A stretch of 64,000 nt of DNA from Elysia crispata (lineage: Eukaryota; Mollusca; Gastropoda; Plakobranchidae), in the NCBI GenBank assembly GCA_033675545.1, contig JAWDGP010001412.1:96841-160840 (forward strand), given 5' to 3'. The notes under the pieces are model-generated. The model was not told the origin of the DNA and did no database searches. It saw only the letters and a list, made by a program, of their open reading frames with translations. This document shows positions 1 to 13,680 of this stretch, piece after piece (positions within the stretch are counted from its first letter, which is position 1; every line of letters begins with the position of its first letter). Position numbers and translations under genes: made by a program.

Positions 1-176
1 GGACGGGGACTGTGGGTCCGGAGATGTCCATGACTTCACTCTAGATTGATGGACGGTGACTCTGAGTCCGGAGATGTCCATGACTTCACTCTAGATTAAT
101 GGACGGTGACTGTGGGTCCGGAGATGTCCATGACTTCACTCTAGATTGATGGACGGTGACTGTGAGTCCGGAGATG
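1..176. repeat. 50-bp minisatellite, about 3.5 copies
   Basis: A 50-bp unit beginning ggacggtgac and ending tctagattgat repeats at 1, 51, 101 and 151, the last copy being partial. Copies differ by one to four bases. The array probably starts before the window. It abuts the 3' end of a LINE fragment on the minus strand, so it may be a LINE tail or an independent minisatellite. Confidence 0.9.
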
Positions 177-1035
177 ACTAACAAGTCCAATCCGAGCGCT
201 GAAGGCTGGTCCGCAAGTAGGGCACAAGAGGATAGTGGTAGTTAAAGCGGAGGTGGCTCGGTCCTTGCATAAGGCACGCTTTCCCTGAGCCCCTGTGATG
301 CATCGAGTCTCTGCTGCACGAGCACCAGTCGCGAGCTTGCTGCGCCAGGTTGGGTGGTCCAGGGCATGTGTCACCCAGCAGCTGATGTCGATGCTGAGGT
401 CTTGGAGGGAGGTGTTCAGGCAGTCTGTGAAGCATTTCTTCTGTCCTCACACCATTCGGCAGTCGGCTGTCAGGCGTCCCCACGACGTGTCCAGCCCATC
501 TGGTCTGTGCTTTCTGTTGGAGGGTGAAGAAGCTGGGCATGTCGGCTCCGTGTCGAGATTTTGTCCTGCCATCTAATGCGGAGGAGTCTGCGGAGGAAAC
601 TCAGGTGGAAATGGTTGAGCTTTTGAGCGTGCCTGCTGTAGGCTGTCCACGTCTCACTAGCGTAAAGGAGGATGGAAAGAATCACTACATGGTAGACCTT
701 TAGCTTGATGGTTAGAGTTAGCCCCCTGTGTTCCCACACGTTCTCACAGAGTCTCGCGCAGGCGGCGCTGGCTTTGGCGAATCTATTGATGGCCTCAACG
801 TCGATGATCACCGCTCGTGACAGGGTACTGTCCAGCTGAATTTATCCACTGCTTGTAGCTTCTGCCCTTTGACTGTGACATGGGGCTCCTAGTACGGCTT
901 TCCTGGGGCAGGCTGGTACATTACTTCAGTCTTTTTGGAGCTGATGGTGAAGCCGAAGTTGTCGCAAGCACCTGAGAGACAGTCCATTTCATTCGCACCT
1001 GCTGATTGGCCACTCGTCTATCGCCGCAGGATTCA
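141..1035 (-). mobile_element. LINE (non-LTR retrotransposon) 3' end, truncated
   Basis: Read on the minus strand from about 1,035 to 141, this matches the C-terminal part of a LINE endonuclease/reverse-transcriptase protein common in mollusc genomes. In order I see DNFGFTISSKKTEVMYQPAPG-like sequence (about 975-905), KASAACARLCENVWEHRG (about 780-730), KLKVYHVVILSILLYASETW (about 700-640), a thumb-like FLRRLLRIRWQDKI (about 590-550), RWAGHVV (about 500) and a terminal C2H2 finger CPTCGPAF...HLRTH (about 220-170). The RT catalytic core and the endonuclease are absent, so it is 5'-truncated. The frame changes near 850, 540 and 300, so it is dead. The upstream edge runs into a 57-bp minisatellite. 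The clade is not resolved (CR1/L2- or RTE-like). Confidence 0.8.
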
Positions 1036-1440
1036 AGGGTTGCACGGAATGGTGGAGTCATGACTTGGGCTAGACTTGGATCAAAGTGAGGGAGGGTTTT
1101 GTTAAATGGTGAAGTCATGACTTGGGCTAAACTTGGATCAAAGTGAGGGAGGGTTTCGTTGAATGGTGAAGACATGACTTGGGCTAGACTTGGATCAAAG
1201 TGAGGGAGAGTTTCGTTGAATGGTGAAGTCATGACTTGGGCTAGACTTGGATCAAAGTGAGGGAGGGTTGCGCGGAATGGTGAAGTCATGACTTGGGCTA
1301 GACTTGGATCAAAGTGAGGGAGGGTTGCGCGGAATGGTGAAGTCATGACTTGGGCTAGACTTGGATCAAAGTGAGGGAGGGTTGCGCGGAATAGTGAAGT
1401 CATGACTTGGGCTAGACTTGGGTCAAAGTGAGGGAGAGTT
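1036..1440. repeat. 57-bp minisatellite, about 7 copies
   Basis: A 57-bp unit containing gtcatgacttgggctagac recurs about seven times with scattered substitutions. Because 57 is divisible by three, the minus strand stays open across it and encodes a repeated 19-residue motif (TLPHFDPSLAQVMTSPFRA). That open frame follows from the period and is not evidence of a protein. The array replaces the LINE sequence that should lie upstream of KKTEVMYQP. Confidence 0.9.
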
Positions 1441-3279
1441 GTCTCACTCTCTTGTCCGAGACCATCTGGATCCAGTGGCAAGACAGAGTCAAGACGACTG
1501 GAGACATAAATGGATGCAGTGGATGACCGTGATGTCCATCGTGTCCTACCACGCCCTGTTCGGTCAACAGTTCACCGCTGGTAATCGCCTTTCAGCCCGT
1601 TGACTACTGAGAGCAGTTCCTTCGTGCTGTCCGCCGAATCCAGACTTCACATACTTGGTGGACAAAACCCCATTAGTTGGAGATCTACGACCAGCAACTA
1701 CCAACATATCTTGCGGCATGCTCGCAGGATAGTGGGGACTCGTGGTGGAGGAAACGTCCACATTCCCTGCATGGTGAATGACTAACCTACTACCATGCCA
1801 CTGCACGAAAATTGAAAAATGATTGATAAGAAAAAGATAACGACACTTGTCTTCGTCTAGGTCATCGCTTTGAAAATTCTTTATCGTTTTCTACTTCTTT
1901 CACTCTATTTTAATTCACTTCGTCTTTGCTAATTTTTTCTACTCCCTATCCTTCTCCCAATTCCCTATTATGCATTCTTTCTATCTCTTTCTTCTGTCTG
2001 GGCCAGCTTCTGCTTACTGCTCTATTTCTTTTCATCTCTCTATTTTCCCCAACACAGTTTTTCACATGTCTTTCAAGGTGATTGATAAATCGAAAATTTA
2101 TATCATCGCACCTCTTTTTTTAAAGGCGTAGTGAAAATGCTACACCAATCTAAAATTCAAAGTAAAATAAAGCTCTTCAGATTAGAGCGTTTAAAACTTA
2201 TTTCTATAGAGCGTGTTAAGTGAGTGAACATCTTAGAAGCCTTTTTTAAAGTGAATATGTCAGATTCACAGAGTTTAAGAAAATAGTTGAGAAACCTTAT
2301 CTTTATAATGTGTTCATGTATTTGACATTCCTTCGACTATTTCCAGTCTGAGAAAGGTTTCCATTGAAAACATCGACATTCACAACTACTATCGACTTAT
2401 ATCATGTCCTGTCGTGTTAAATGCTTTTTGAATCTTACTGCTCTCTTCTAAGATAAACACTGTTAATAATATTCGGCTCTTGTGAGAATTCAAAGCTAAC
2501 TTTTTTCTCTCAGCCCTGTGTCTTCGTAACATTGGACCTCATGCAACATCTTTGTTCATCTTTCATCACTGTTGACAATGAATTATCCTGAAGATTAAGG
2601 TCAGGGAAGAAAAGGTCTCTGCTTGAATGAAACCCTTCTAGAAAAATAAAATATTTTTTTTCTAAACCAGCTAAAAGTGCCTCATTGTTTTTGGTGTCAG
2701 CATTCTGTAAATTCATAAAAGTTCACAAAAAAATATTGCATCATAAATGTTGTGGATCCATTTTGAATTGGAGAGACTAGAACAAAATAAAAGAAAATAT
2801 AAAAACAAAGAGTATAATTTGTTACGATGGACTAATTTCACCCAGGTCATCTCTTGGTTTTGTTCGGTGACAGTATTCAGACAAGTCGCCTTACTAAAAA
2901 ATATTTTGAATAGGGATGCATTTTACCTTGAAATTAAGCTGAGCTAGAGTCGTCCAAGAATGGAGTTAATTAGAACCCCTGGCGCTAAATGAGAATCAAG
3001 AAAAAGAAAAATTATTTTTTTAGGATTATATTACATTTTTTCAAACTTAACCAAGAATAGTTCGCATCTTTTCTTTCTTTTATTCAAGATGACTGATACA
3101 AAAATAATAATAGTGTTAGGAAGTGCACTTTCGTAATCCAAGCAAAATTATTCATATCCGGAGAAGTGAGCTCAAACTTTGAGGCCATTTCAAATGCTGA
3201 AAAACTTTCGAATCTAATTGATGAAAAAATCAACACTGGAATTCATATATCAAAACCAAAGATTGAGAAGAAAATGGAT

Positions 3280-3284
<5 letters not shown>
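1441..3284. other. No gene recognised
   Basis: 1,441-1,810 has higher GC than its surroundings and may be further transposon-derived sequence, but I recognise nothing in it. 1,811-3,284 is AT-rich sequence with short spurious ORFs (for example 2,747-2,947) and no domain I can name. Confidence 0.5.
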
Positions 3285-3361
<77 letters not shown>

Positions 3362-3415
3362 CAGAGAGAAAGAGGCAGAGAGAGAGACAGAGAGAAAGAG
3401 ACAGAGAGACAGACC
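3285..3415. repeat. (GA)n microsatellite
   Basis: Pure GA dinucleotides for about 70 bp, then a degenerate GA/CAGA tail. The Arg-Glu ORFs through it are artefacts. Confidence 0.97.
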
Positions 3416-5580
3416 AAGGGAGGGGAGAGCCCTTCACCGCTGTATTACACCTACCCTAATATGCTGGGCTTGAACCATTCGGCAACAAATGAAAGGTTAG
3501 GGATAGGGTGGCTTTAGAGAAGGTACCAGAGTCCCAGCAAAAAAGAACAAAATGAAATAAAGTGAAAACAAGCTAATGAAAACCACCTTACATTAGAGAA
3601 TAAAAAGAAATTTAAACAAACTTGTGCGATGAGAATAGTGACACTGACATGTCTAATAACAATTGGAAATATGAGTGGAAGGTAAAAGCAGCTTGGGAAG
3701 ACAAAGAGATACTAAGAGTGATGATAGAGAAATCAATAAAAATATCTAATTAAAACAGGGAGGAAACAAGAATTGATTTGGACGCAGGATCGATAGAAGA
3801 AAAAAGAAATTTTTTATCACTAATGTAAGTCACTCTAGCATTTGTTGAAATGAGAGAATCTTCAATGACCATAACTTTTTTTTTTGAAAACGTGAGATTT
3901 AAGTGGATTCTCTTTCGAACTGCACTTTTTTATTGTAGTGTTGCAACCATATGGCTTTATTCAAACATGACAAATGTTTAGAGACTGAAAGCCATAATGC
4001 ATGTAACAGATCAAGATATATCTGACAAGTTTCATGAAGTTTTTTTTTCTAATACAGGCATTTAAAGACGGAGACAAAATAAATTGTTACTTATGATTTG
4101 CCTCTGTATTAAAACATTCCAAACGAAAATTTTCTGGACATATTTTTAATATTTCATTTAGAATTAATAGAATAATACCATCTGACTTTGAGATTCCTCA
4201 ATGCCAAAGAAATCCTCAAACAATGACGCTGTACCAAATAAAATTCGCTTTACGGGTTTGAGTTGTAAACTCTGGTAAATCTCATAGGTGCATAAGACGT
4301 AATTTTTATCAAAACAAAAACTTCGATCAACGCCAAAAAATCAAAGAAAGATCGTACAAGACTCTCTCTATAAATCACTAAAAATTACAAATCTATAAGC
4401 AAGGTCACTTTCGAACGAAATATACGCTATTTATTCCAAGGATCTAATTTTTTTCAACATTAGCTCATTCAGCTAGTACTACTGCTCACTGTAGAATAAA
4501 CTAAGGATATGTTAACAGGTAGCCACTCACCATTTGAAAAACAAATATATGAACCAATAAAAGGATTTCGTTAAGATTAAGAGTAATATCACAAGTAACA
4601 TAATTATGGTGAAAGAGTGCTACTAAGAAAATATCTCCCTAGACAAGGACCAATTTCGAAGATGACAATATTTATCTAAATAAAATAACTATATAATGTC
4701 AAGCTGCACATCTATATGAGCCATGTGATGAAATGAATCGGATGGAAAAGATTTTGGCAATCACGTGTAGAACACAGTTCTTTTCCACCGGATCTGGTTA
4801 GGGGGGGGCAGTTTTTAATTCTATTTTCACTGTCCTTGTCCAAGTTTCAAAGACCTTTCATGTCACGTCAAAGTCTTTATTATACATAATTGGTGGATAT
4901 TTACCGCTCCTTTTGCTTACGTTTAAGAGACGAAAAAAATATTAATAGGATCAAAAGATATAATTGGACTCTAAGAGATTTCTTTATTTTTTTGTGACTT
5001 GAAGGCCGACAATGTCTTTGTATTTCCTCTCAAAATGTATGAGGTAATAACCATTTTAAGAAATTTCTGAAACTAAGCATTATTTTCATCTCTAGAAATG
5101 GGGATACTACACTCTTATTTTTATAGGAAAAGACTTTGCTTCATTGGACAAGACTGAGAATGGTCTCTTAAGTATAATTTTCTCTCAATTTTGAAAGAAG
5201 ACATTGTTTACCCTAACACTGAGATAATCATATAGATGCTAAACTTGGTTTGATCCCTGCGGCGGATGGAGCGACAGTCTTGTTTACTGTTTACTCTTCT
5301 ACTGGTGCTGTGAGAAAGCTTTATTAACATCCTTAACCGAAGAGTTGTTACGAAGTAACTTTTGAAAATTCTTTTCCAGATACTTGACGTGCAAAGAATA
5401 TCAGTTTTCAAAAGTTATGTGAAGTTATATTCAGTCTTTTTTATGGTCAAACTAAAATGTTTTATATTTCTTTCTCTTTTTTCTTATATTAAATAACTGT
5501 TTTTTATACGAATTTCATAAAACTATACTGGTCTAGATTTTTAGAGCTGTATTGATACCATGTTTATAAAGCAATCTCTA

Positions 5581-5582
<2 letters not shown>
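3416..5582. other. AT-rich, no gene seen
   Basis: No ORF above background, no RNA gene and no clear repeat apart from a G9 run near 4,801. Confidence 0.5.

Positions 5583-5643
<61 letters not shown>
5583..5643. repeat. (CT)n microsatellite
   Basis: About 30 perfect CT units. Confidence 0.97.
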
Positions 5644-5644
<1 letters not shown>

Positions 5645-8600
5645 ACACTTTTACTAAGCGAAGAAGACAGCCATGTAAAATTTGATATCCTGGTGCTGGC
5701 TCCAACTAAGGAAACTTTGAAAATTTATGTCTTTAGTTTTGATTTAATCAAGACACCCACAGTGCTTATGTTGCCTTAATAGATAATGCGCCTGGCTGGC
5801 TTTCTTACCATTCCCGTGGTAATAAAATCCATGCGTATTTATATAAATTGATAATGAGGTTAAGAAGAAAAACATCATACTGTCAGAGCCCAATGTTTAA
5901 AACAAAGTTGCTACATTTCATGAATTATTTTCAGTCGGATATAACTTATCCACAGTTGTGTTATTTTAAAGATTCATGTCGCTTATAAAACTATACCTTG
6001 TATATTTGGAGAGAATTGAAGAATAAAACAGTAGAACATTGACTTACAATAGTGTTATTAGTAGCTGCAATGGGAAAAAAACCTCTTGCTAAACTCCCAT
6101 CTGCCCCTTTCCTTCTAGTCCTACTATAGTTAACGTCATGTTGTAGCGAGACTTGGCTCTGTAGCTGCTAATGCAATGTTTATAATATCAAGCAAGACAG
6201 AAACGTAACAACCTTTCAAATCTAATTTTATCTAACCGAAATGCTGATGGTGGAAAATGTGCACCTATAAATCTAAAGTATTTACAATTGATACATTTTT
6301 TTTTTATTTACATTTTTTTACTTCATAAACCATCTTTTATGAAGAGAAAAAAATTATTCAAAATTAATTTAAACTTTGGTTAAGCGTTGATTGAATTCGG
6401 GCTAAGTTTAAATTTCTAGGGAAAAACAGTTAACTCCGAAAATACCTCCTTAGAACTTTTTTTTTCCATTTGTTAATTCATTCATCAATAAAAAGGAAAC
6501 AAAGTGTATTATTCTATCAGAATATTAAATATCTTGCGCTTTGCCGCAAGATCCCGTAAAGAATATTACACAAGCAAACATAATTATTTACCTAGACCGA
6601 TAAAATTAGAATTTATTGTTTAGTTCAAAAGTAGACTAAATATTTAGAGGCTGGATATAATCTGGACGAAATTGGTATAATTAATGGGGATTTCTATCTA
6701 CTCCTAAACTCTACTCTTCTTACAATCTGAGCTTAGATTTTAAAGAAAAAGAGGGAGGCATCGTGAAGGCCAAACTTAGGCTGAGTTTTATCTTAACAAA
6801 GTCCATTCAATAAACGGGAATTTTGGAACTTTCTGATATTCTTACCGCTTTTCTTTACATAGCTTTAGCGTAGAATTAAAGAAAGGAGAATGAAAAATCA
6901 TCATGCCAAAGATTTGGGTTCTTTGCAGATTGAAATTCATTGCAGAGACTTGTGTTGAACACATTTGAACTATTGGGAATTAACAAAATGAACAATGGCG
7001 TGTCACCAACTTTTAACATAAACAAGCTTACTAGAAAGCAGAAGAAAGAAAAAAAAATCTTGATAACGTGAAATAAACACAATGAATTACTACTTTCAAA
7101 GCTAAGGAAAATAACTCTAATAAAAGAGAGACAATTTTAAAAAATTGCGATTGAAAAAGAATATACGTCCGAAAGACTCGAGTCTCTAGAATGGAGATAC
7201 TGAAGAGGCTGGAAGAAAGGAAAAGAGAAAAAGTACAAAAAGAAGGAGGTAGAGAAAGGGAAGCTCAGAAGAGTGAAAAAAAATAAGGGACGAACTGAGC
7301 TGACAGTTGGCGAAGAAATCAGAGAGAAAGAGGGAATGTTCAAAGACTCAGGGAGGTATGTTTTATGATTCTCTTTCTTTTCCCTAGAATAAATTTTCCC
7401 TCAATTCTCCCTCCATCTACTATCTCACTTTTGCTTTCTAGGTCTCTCTATTCCTTTCTTATGTCTATGTAACAGATAGGCCTATATTTCGCTATTTATT
7501 ACTTGCTTCTACTTTACCTTGTTCTTCTTATCTCTTTCCCGATTTCCGATCCAGGCTATTAACCTTGCCCTTAATGTTTCTTCTCATTCCCTATTAGCCT
7601 AGTTTTTCTATTCCATATAGTATTAATTTTTGTGACTGAATTTTTCCTAGGCTTATGTGATGGCTCCTTATCACGCTTTGAATTTCTGCCTTTTTCTACA
7701 AACATTCGATACATTCGATAAGACACAGTTTTTTGTTGCCTCCATCAAGTGATTATCACGCAAGCCCTCACACGTTGTCTGAAAGACGCAGCTGATTTAA
7801 TAAATATACATCTTATCAGATCCGCAACTCACTTATCTAGACCTACTAATATTATTTGTGTACCTTCTCCTTATTGTCAGAGTGCTTTATACTCCAACTC
7901 CCCAGGTCAGGGAAAAAAATTATCACATTCGTCTCATACGAAATGAGCGTGACATAAAAGGATATTCTTTCTGCGTCGAAAATATATTTATATTTTCTGC
8001 ACCAAATCTCTCTACTCCTTTTTTAGTTCTTAATACGTATTCTTTCATGTACAGTATGGGTTCTCTTTTTATATCTTTCCCCAGTAAAATGTTAAAAATT
8101 AAGTGTGAAATCTTTGAAAATATTATGCTGCTTTATATGTGCACCATCTCCGTACTGACAGAGGCTGTGTGCCCCAAATCCAGGAGACCAGGAACATTTG
8201 AACCTTATCACGTTCTGCTCTCACGAAGTCGACTCATGCTCCCTACGTCGTAAAATATTTTATATTTTCTGCACCAGACCGTTTTACTTGTTTGATTTTT
8301 TTTCCAGCTCGTAATATCTATTCTTTTCTCTACAGTTTGAGTTCTAATGTTTTCCATCCCCTGAAAGCTTTTGAAAATAAGGGATAAATAGATTAAAAAA
8401 TCATGAGTAGCTTTATTTCTTATAAGAGAAATTGAAATAAGACAAAACTGTTGTAACACCCATAGCGCAATTTAATTGAAATATATTTACTTCAGAGAAT
8501 TGCAAGTTTTTCAAGATAAAAGTGACCGCTAGTCTTTGTATGGGTCAAAAACCATAGGAGTTCATCAAATTTGTTTTAGATTGACATCAAGATACTTTAA

Positions 8601-8736
8601 ACAGCTGACGATAAGAATGGTATTCTTTAAAGGATTCAAGAAACGTCCAAGACTTTGGAGAAAAGAATCTCACACTTTTCAATTAGCCCAGATGAGTTCT
8701 ATAATAGCGAGAAGCCAGAGAAAAACACGCCCACAT
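5644..8736. other. AT-rich, no gene; weak duplicated segment
   Basis: Mostly featureless. About 7,975-8,095 and 8,247-8,370 resemble each other (both contain tatattttctgcacca, a run of T and a tattcttt.tctacagt block), suggesting an old duplication. The 131-codon open frame over 7,858-8,253 lacks an ATG at its start and resembles no family known to me. Confidence 0.4.
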
Positions 8737-9725
8737 GAAGTAGCTGTGGGAACAACAAACAAATTACTACTGGTTGCATGAAGTAGCTGTGGGAACAACA
8801 AACAAATTACTACTGGTTGCATGAAGTAGCTGTGGGAACAACAAACAAATTACTACTGGTTGCATGAAGTAGCTGTGGGAACAACAAACAAATTACTACT
8901 GGTTGCATGAAGTGGCTGTGGGAACAACAAACAAATTACTACTGGTTGCATGAAGTAGCTGTGGGAACAACAAACAAATTACTACTGGTTGCATGAAGTA
9001 GCTGTGGGAACAACAAACAAATTACTACTGGTTGCATGAAGTAGCTGTGGGAACAACAAACAAATTACTACTGGTTGCATGAAGTGGCTGTGGGAACAAC
9101 AAACAAATTACTACTGGTTGCATGAAGTGGCTGTGGGAACAACAAACAAATTACTACTGGTTGCATGAAGTAGCTGTGGGAACAACAAACAAATTACTAC
9201 TGGTTGCATGAAGTAGCTGTGGGAACAACAAACAAATTACTACTGGTTGCATGAAGTAGCTGTGGGAACAACAAACAAATTACTACTGGTTGCATGAAGT
9301 AGCTGTGGGAACAACAAACAAATTACTACTGGTTGCATGAAGTAGCTGTGGGAACAACAAACAAATTACTACTGGTTGCATGAAGTAGCTGTGGGAACAA
9401 CAAACAAATTACTACTGGTTGCATGAAGTGGCTGTGGGAACAACAAACAAATTACTACTGGTTGCATGAAGTGGCTGTGGGAACAACAAACAAATTACTA
9501 CTGGTTGCATGAAGTGGCTGTGGGAACAACAAACAAATTACTACTGGTTGCATGAAGTAGCTGTGGGAACAACAAACAAATTACTACTGGTTGCATGAAG
9601 TGGCTGTGGGAACAACAAACAAATTACTACTGGTTGCATGAAGTGGCTGTGGGAACAACAAACAAATTACTACTGGTTGCATGAAGTAGCTGTGGGAACA
9701 ACAAACAAATTACTGCTGGTTGCAC
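8737..9725. repeat. 43-bp minisatellite, about 23 copies
   Basis: The unit tgaagtagctgtgggaacaa plus acaaacaaattactactggttgca repeats head to tail at exactly 43 bp. Copies are nearly identical; the only recurring variant is tag/tgg in the seventh codon-like position, with blocks of tgg copies clustered near 9,080-9,130 and 9,430-9,640. Such homogeneity suggests recent expansion. Confidence 0.97.
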
Positions 9726-10526
9726 ATAAGTCATGGACGGCAGCCCCTCTATACCAGAGACGGAGAACTGAATTAAAATCCATCCACGACATGTTTTTCA
9801 CATGGCCTTATAAACATTACGTGGATGTAGAACTGACATTTCTATGGTGACTTAATTTTGTACCTACTTTTGTGGCCTCGATGTTCCAGAGACAAATTTT
9901 CATCATGTCAAACAACGTGAGAGCTTTCAAAGTTATTTCAGGCAAAAAATGTACCTTTTTTCTTTCCCTCCTCAGCCATTTAAGCATGGGTGTTGAAGTC
10001 ATAGCCTCATATTTCAATTATAGTTAAGTGTTAATTTTTTATGAACATCCATATCATTTTGTAATTTGAATGCTTTATTCATTGTTTATAACGTCATGCA
10101 TTTTTAATAGGCAATGTATTACCCGGACTGCAAGTGGCTTGGAGAAACAGACTTATGGGTGTCGACTGTGCCTGCTAAGATATTCCCCAAGGGAAATAAC
10201 CGCGTCGGTTATAACATGAAGGAACAAACCATGAAGCTAGAGAGGTGGTCTTTATCACGTTACACAGCGGTTATGTCTTTACGGCATTCAATGCGTCATA
10301 GGGAATCGGTTATGGTGCCATCTTTTCTTTCAGGATATTTCATTACTTAATAGTTACACGTCATCAGGTCCTTATCAACTGACGGAAGTCAAGACTCTGA
10401 TAACCATCAGGGAATACTCCTTGAAAGTTCATCTCTTCATGACGATGTTAGCCCATCATATCTGTCTATAGTTTTAAAATGAATGAATGTACCTTTAACG
10501 CTGTTAACAGCGACGCATAGGAGTCT
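9726..10526. other. No gene recognised
   Basis: Unique sequence of mixed composition. ORFs at 10,114-10,350 and nearby are short and match nothing I know. Confidence 0.5.
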
Positions 10527-10565
10527 GAGAGATGGAGAGAAGAGGGAGGGGAAGAGAGAGAGAAA

Positions 10566-10618
<53 letters not shown>
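10527..10618. repeat. (GA)n microsatellite
   Basis: Degenerate GA/GGA from about 10,527, then about 25 clean GA units. Confidence 0.95.
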
Positions 10619-10620
<2 letters not shown>

Positions 10621-10827
10621 GATGATATCAAGCTATTTATAACAACCAGTGTAAGACATGGATGTGTCTATGAATAGTGCATGTGTATGACATGATGTGT
10701 GAACCGGGAACATTTGACAGTCCAAAGACCTCAGTGTTCTCGGACGGTGATGACAACGTCCGCAGAATTTCTGATATGCATGACTGATCATAGCATAAAT
10801 AATGAATGGGCGAGATGTCCTAATACA

Positions 10828-11911
10828 AAATGTCACGCCCACCTGCGTGCAGTCCACCTCAGGCAAGTATGTAGGTCTGTGGTATAAACACTGCTGCCGT
10901 GTGAGCCACGGGTATGTCACACCCGCCTGCGTGCAGTCCACCTCAGGCAAGTATGTAGGTCTGTGGTATAAACACTGCTGCCGTGTGAGCCACGGGTATG
11001 TCACACCCGCCTGCGTGCAGTCCACCTCAGGCAAGTATGTAGGTCTGTGGTATAAACACTGCTGCCGTGTGAGCTACGGGTATGTCACACCCGCCTGCGT
11101 GCAGTCCACCTCAGGCAAGTATGTAGGTCTGTGGTATAAACACTGCTGCCGTGTGAGCTACGGGTATGTCACGCCCACCTGCGTGCAGTCCACCTCAGGC
11201 AAGTATGTAGGTCTGTGGTATAAACACTGCTGCCGTGTGAGCTACGGGTATGTCACGCCCACCTGCGTGCAGTCCACCTCAGGCAAGTATGTAGGTCTGT
11301 GGTATAAACACTGCTGCCGTGTGAGCCACGGGTATGTCACGCCCGCCTGCGTGCAGTCCACCTCAGGCAAGTATGTAGGTCTGTGGTATAAACACTGCTG
11401 CCGTGTGAGCTACGGGTATGTCACACCCGCCTGCGTGCAGTCCACCTCAGGCAAGTATGTAGGTCTGTGGTATAAACACTGCTGCCGTGTGAGCTACGGG
11501 TATGTCACACCCGCCTGCGTGCAGTCCACCTCAGGCAAGTATGTAGGTCTGTGGTATAAACACTGCTGCCGTGTGAGCTACGGGTATGTCACGCCCGCCT
11601 GCGTGCAGTCCACCTCAGGCAAGTATGTAGGTCTGTGGTATAAACACTGCTGCCGTGTGAGCTACGGGTATGTCACACCCGCCTGCGTGCAGTCCACCTC
11701 AGGCAAGTATGTAGGTCTGTGGTATAAACACTGCTGCCGTGTGAGCTACGGGTATGTCACACCCGCCTGCGTGCAGTCCACCTCAGGCAAGTATGTAGGT
11801 CTGTGGACTGCCGTGTGAGCTACGGGTATGTCACGCCCGCCTGCGTGCAGTCCACCTCAGGCAAGTATGTAGGTCTGTGGTATAAACACTGCTGCCGTGT
11901 GAGCTACGGGT
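10828..11911. repeat. 84-bp minisatellite, about 13 copies
   Basis: The unit contains ctgcgtgcagtccacctcag and ggtataaacactgctgccgt. Length fits 13 x 84 bp minus one deletion of about 10 bp near 11,806. Since 84 is divisible by three, the plus strand stays open for 338 codons (10,802-11,818), encoding a 28-residue repeat with Cys residues (YVTPACVQSTSGKYVGLWYKH...). Copy variants are both silent (acg/aca) and amino-acid changing (cac/tac, acc/gcc). I see no signal peptide, so coding is doubtful. Confidence 0.95.
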
Positions 11912-11991
11912 ATGTTTGATAGCAGGAAGTTGACGGCGATAATAATACACTGGGGTCTTTACATTGGGGCTCTCTGTTGCCTCTGTGTCAG

Positions 11992-13290
<1,299 letters not shown>

Positions 13291-13680
13291 TTGAAGATTT
13301 ATGCGTCTCAGTTATAGGTTAAGATAAATTATTCACAATGTTAGTAGAAGGTTTATGCTTCTAAATAATAGGTGAATATAAATTATTCAAAATGTTATCT
13401 TGAATGTTTATGCTTCTCAGTAATTTAGACGAGTGAGGTATTCACAATGTTTTCTTGAAGGTTTATGCTGCCTAGTGATAAATGAAGGTAGATTATTCAC
13501 ATTGTCCTGTAGAAGGTTTATCTTTCTCAGTGATATAGAGAGTTATTCAAAATGTTCTCCATGCTTCTCAGTGATTTAGACGGGTAAACTATTCACAATG
13601 TTTACTTGAAGATTCATGGTTCCTAGTAATAAATGAAGGTAAACTATTCACATTGTTCTGTTGGAGATTTAGGCGTTACA
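13291..13680. repeat. Old degenerate tandem repeat, about 54 bp x 7
   Basis: The block attattcacaatgtt recurs near 13,331, 13,383, 13,439, 13,493, 13,540, 13,588 and 13,643, each followed by a gaaggtttatgcttctcag-like block. Intervals vary between 47 and 56 bp and copies are well diverged, so the array is old. Confidence 0.8.

Noticed and set aside
921-1481. 186-codon protein with 19-residue repeats
   Set aside because: 57-bp minisatellite in a frame different from the LINE reading frame next to it.
7858-8253. 131-codon ORF
   Set aside because: No ATG at its start, no recognised motif, lies in weakly duplicated AT-rich DNA.
7975-8370. Possible dispersed element (two similar about 120-bp segments)
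   Set aside because: Similarity is low and AT-driven; only two copies and no terminal structure.
8737-9725. CRISPR-like array
   Set aside because: Units are contiguous with no unique spacers, and the context is eukaryotic.
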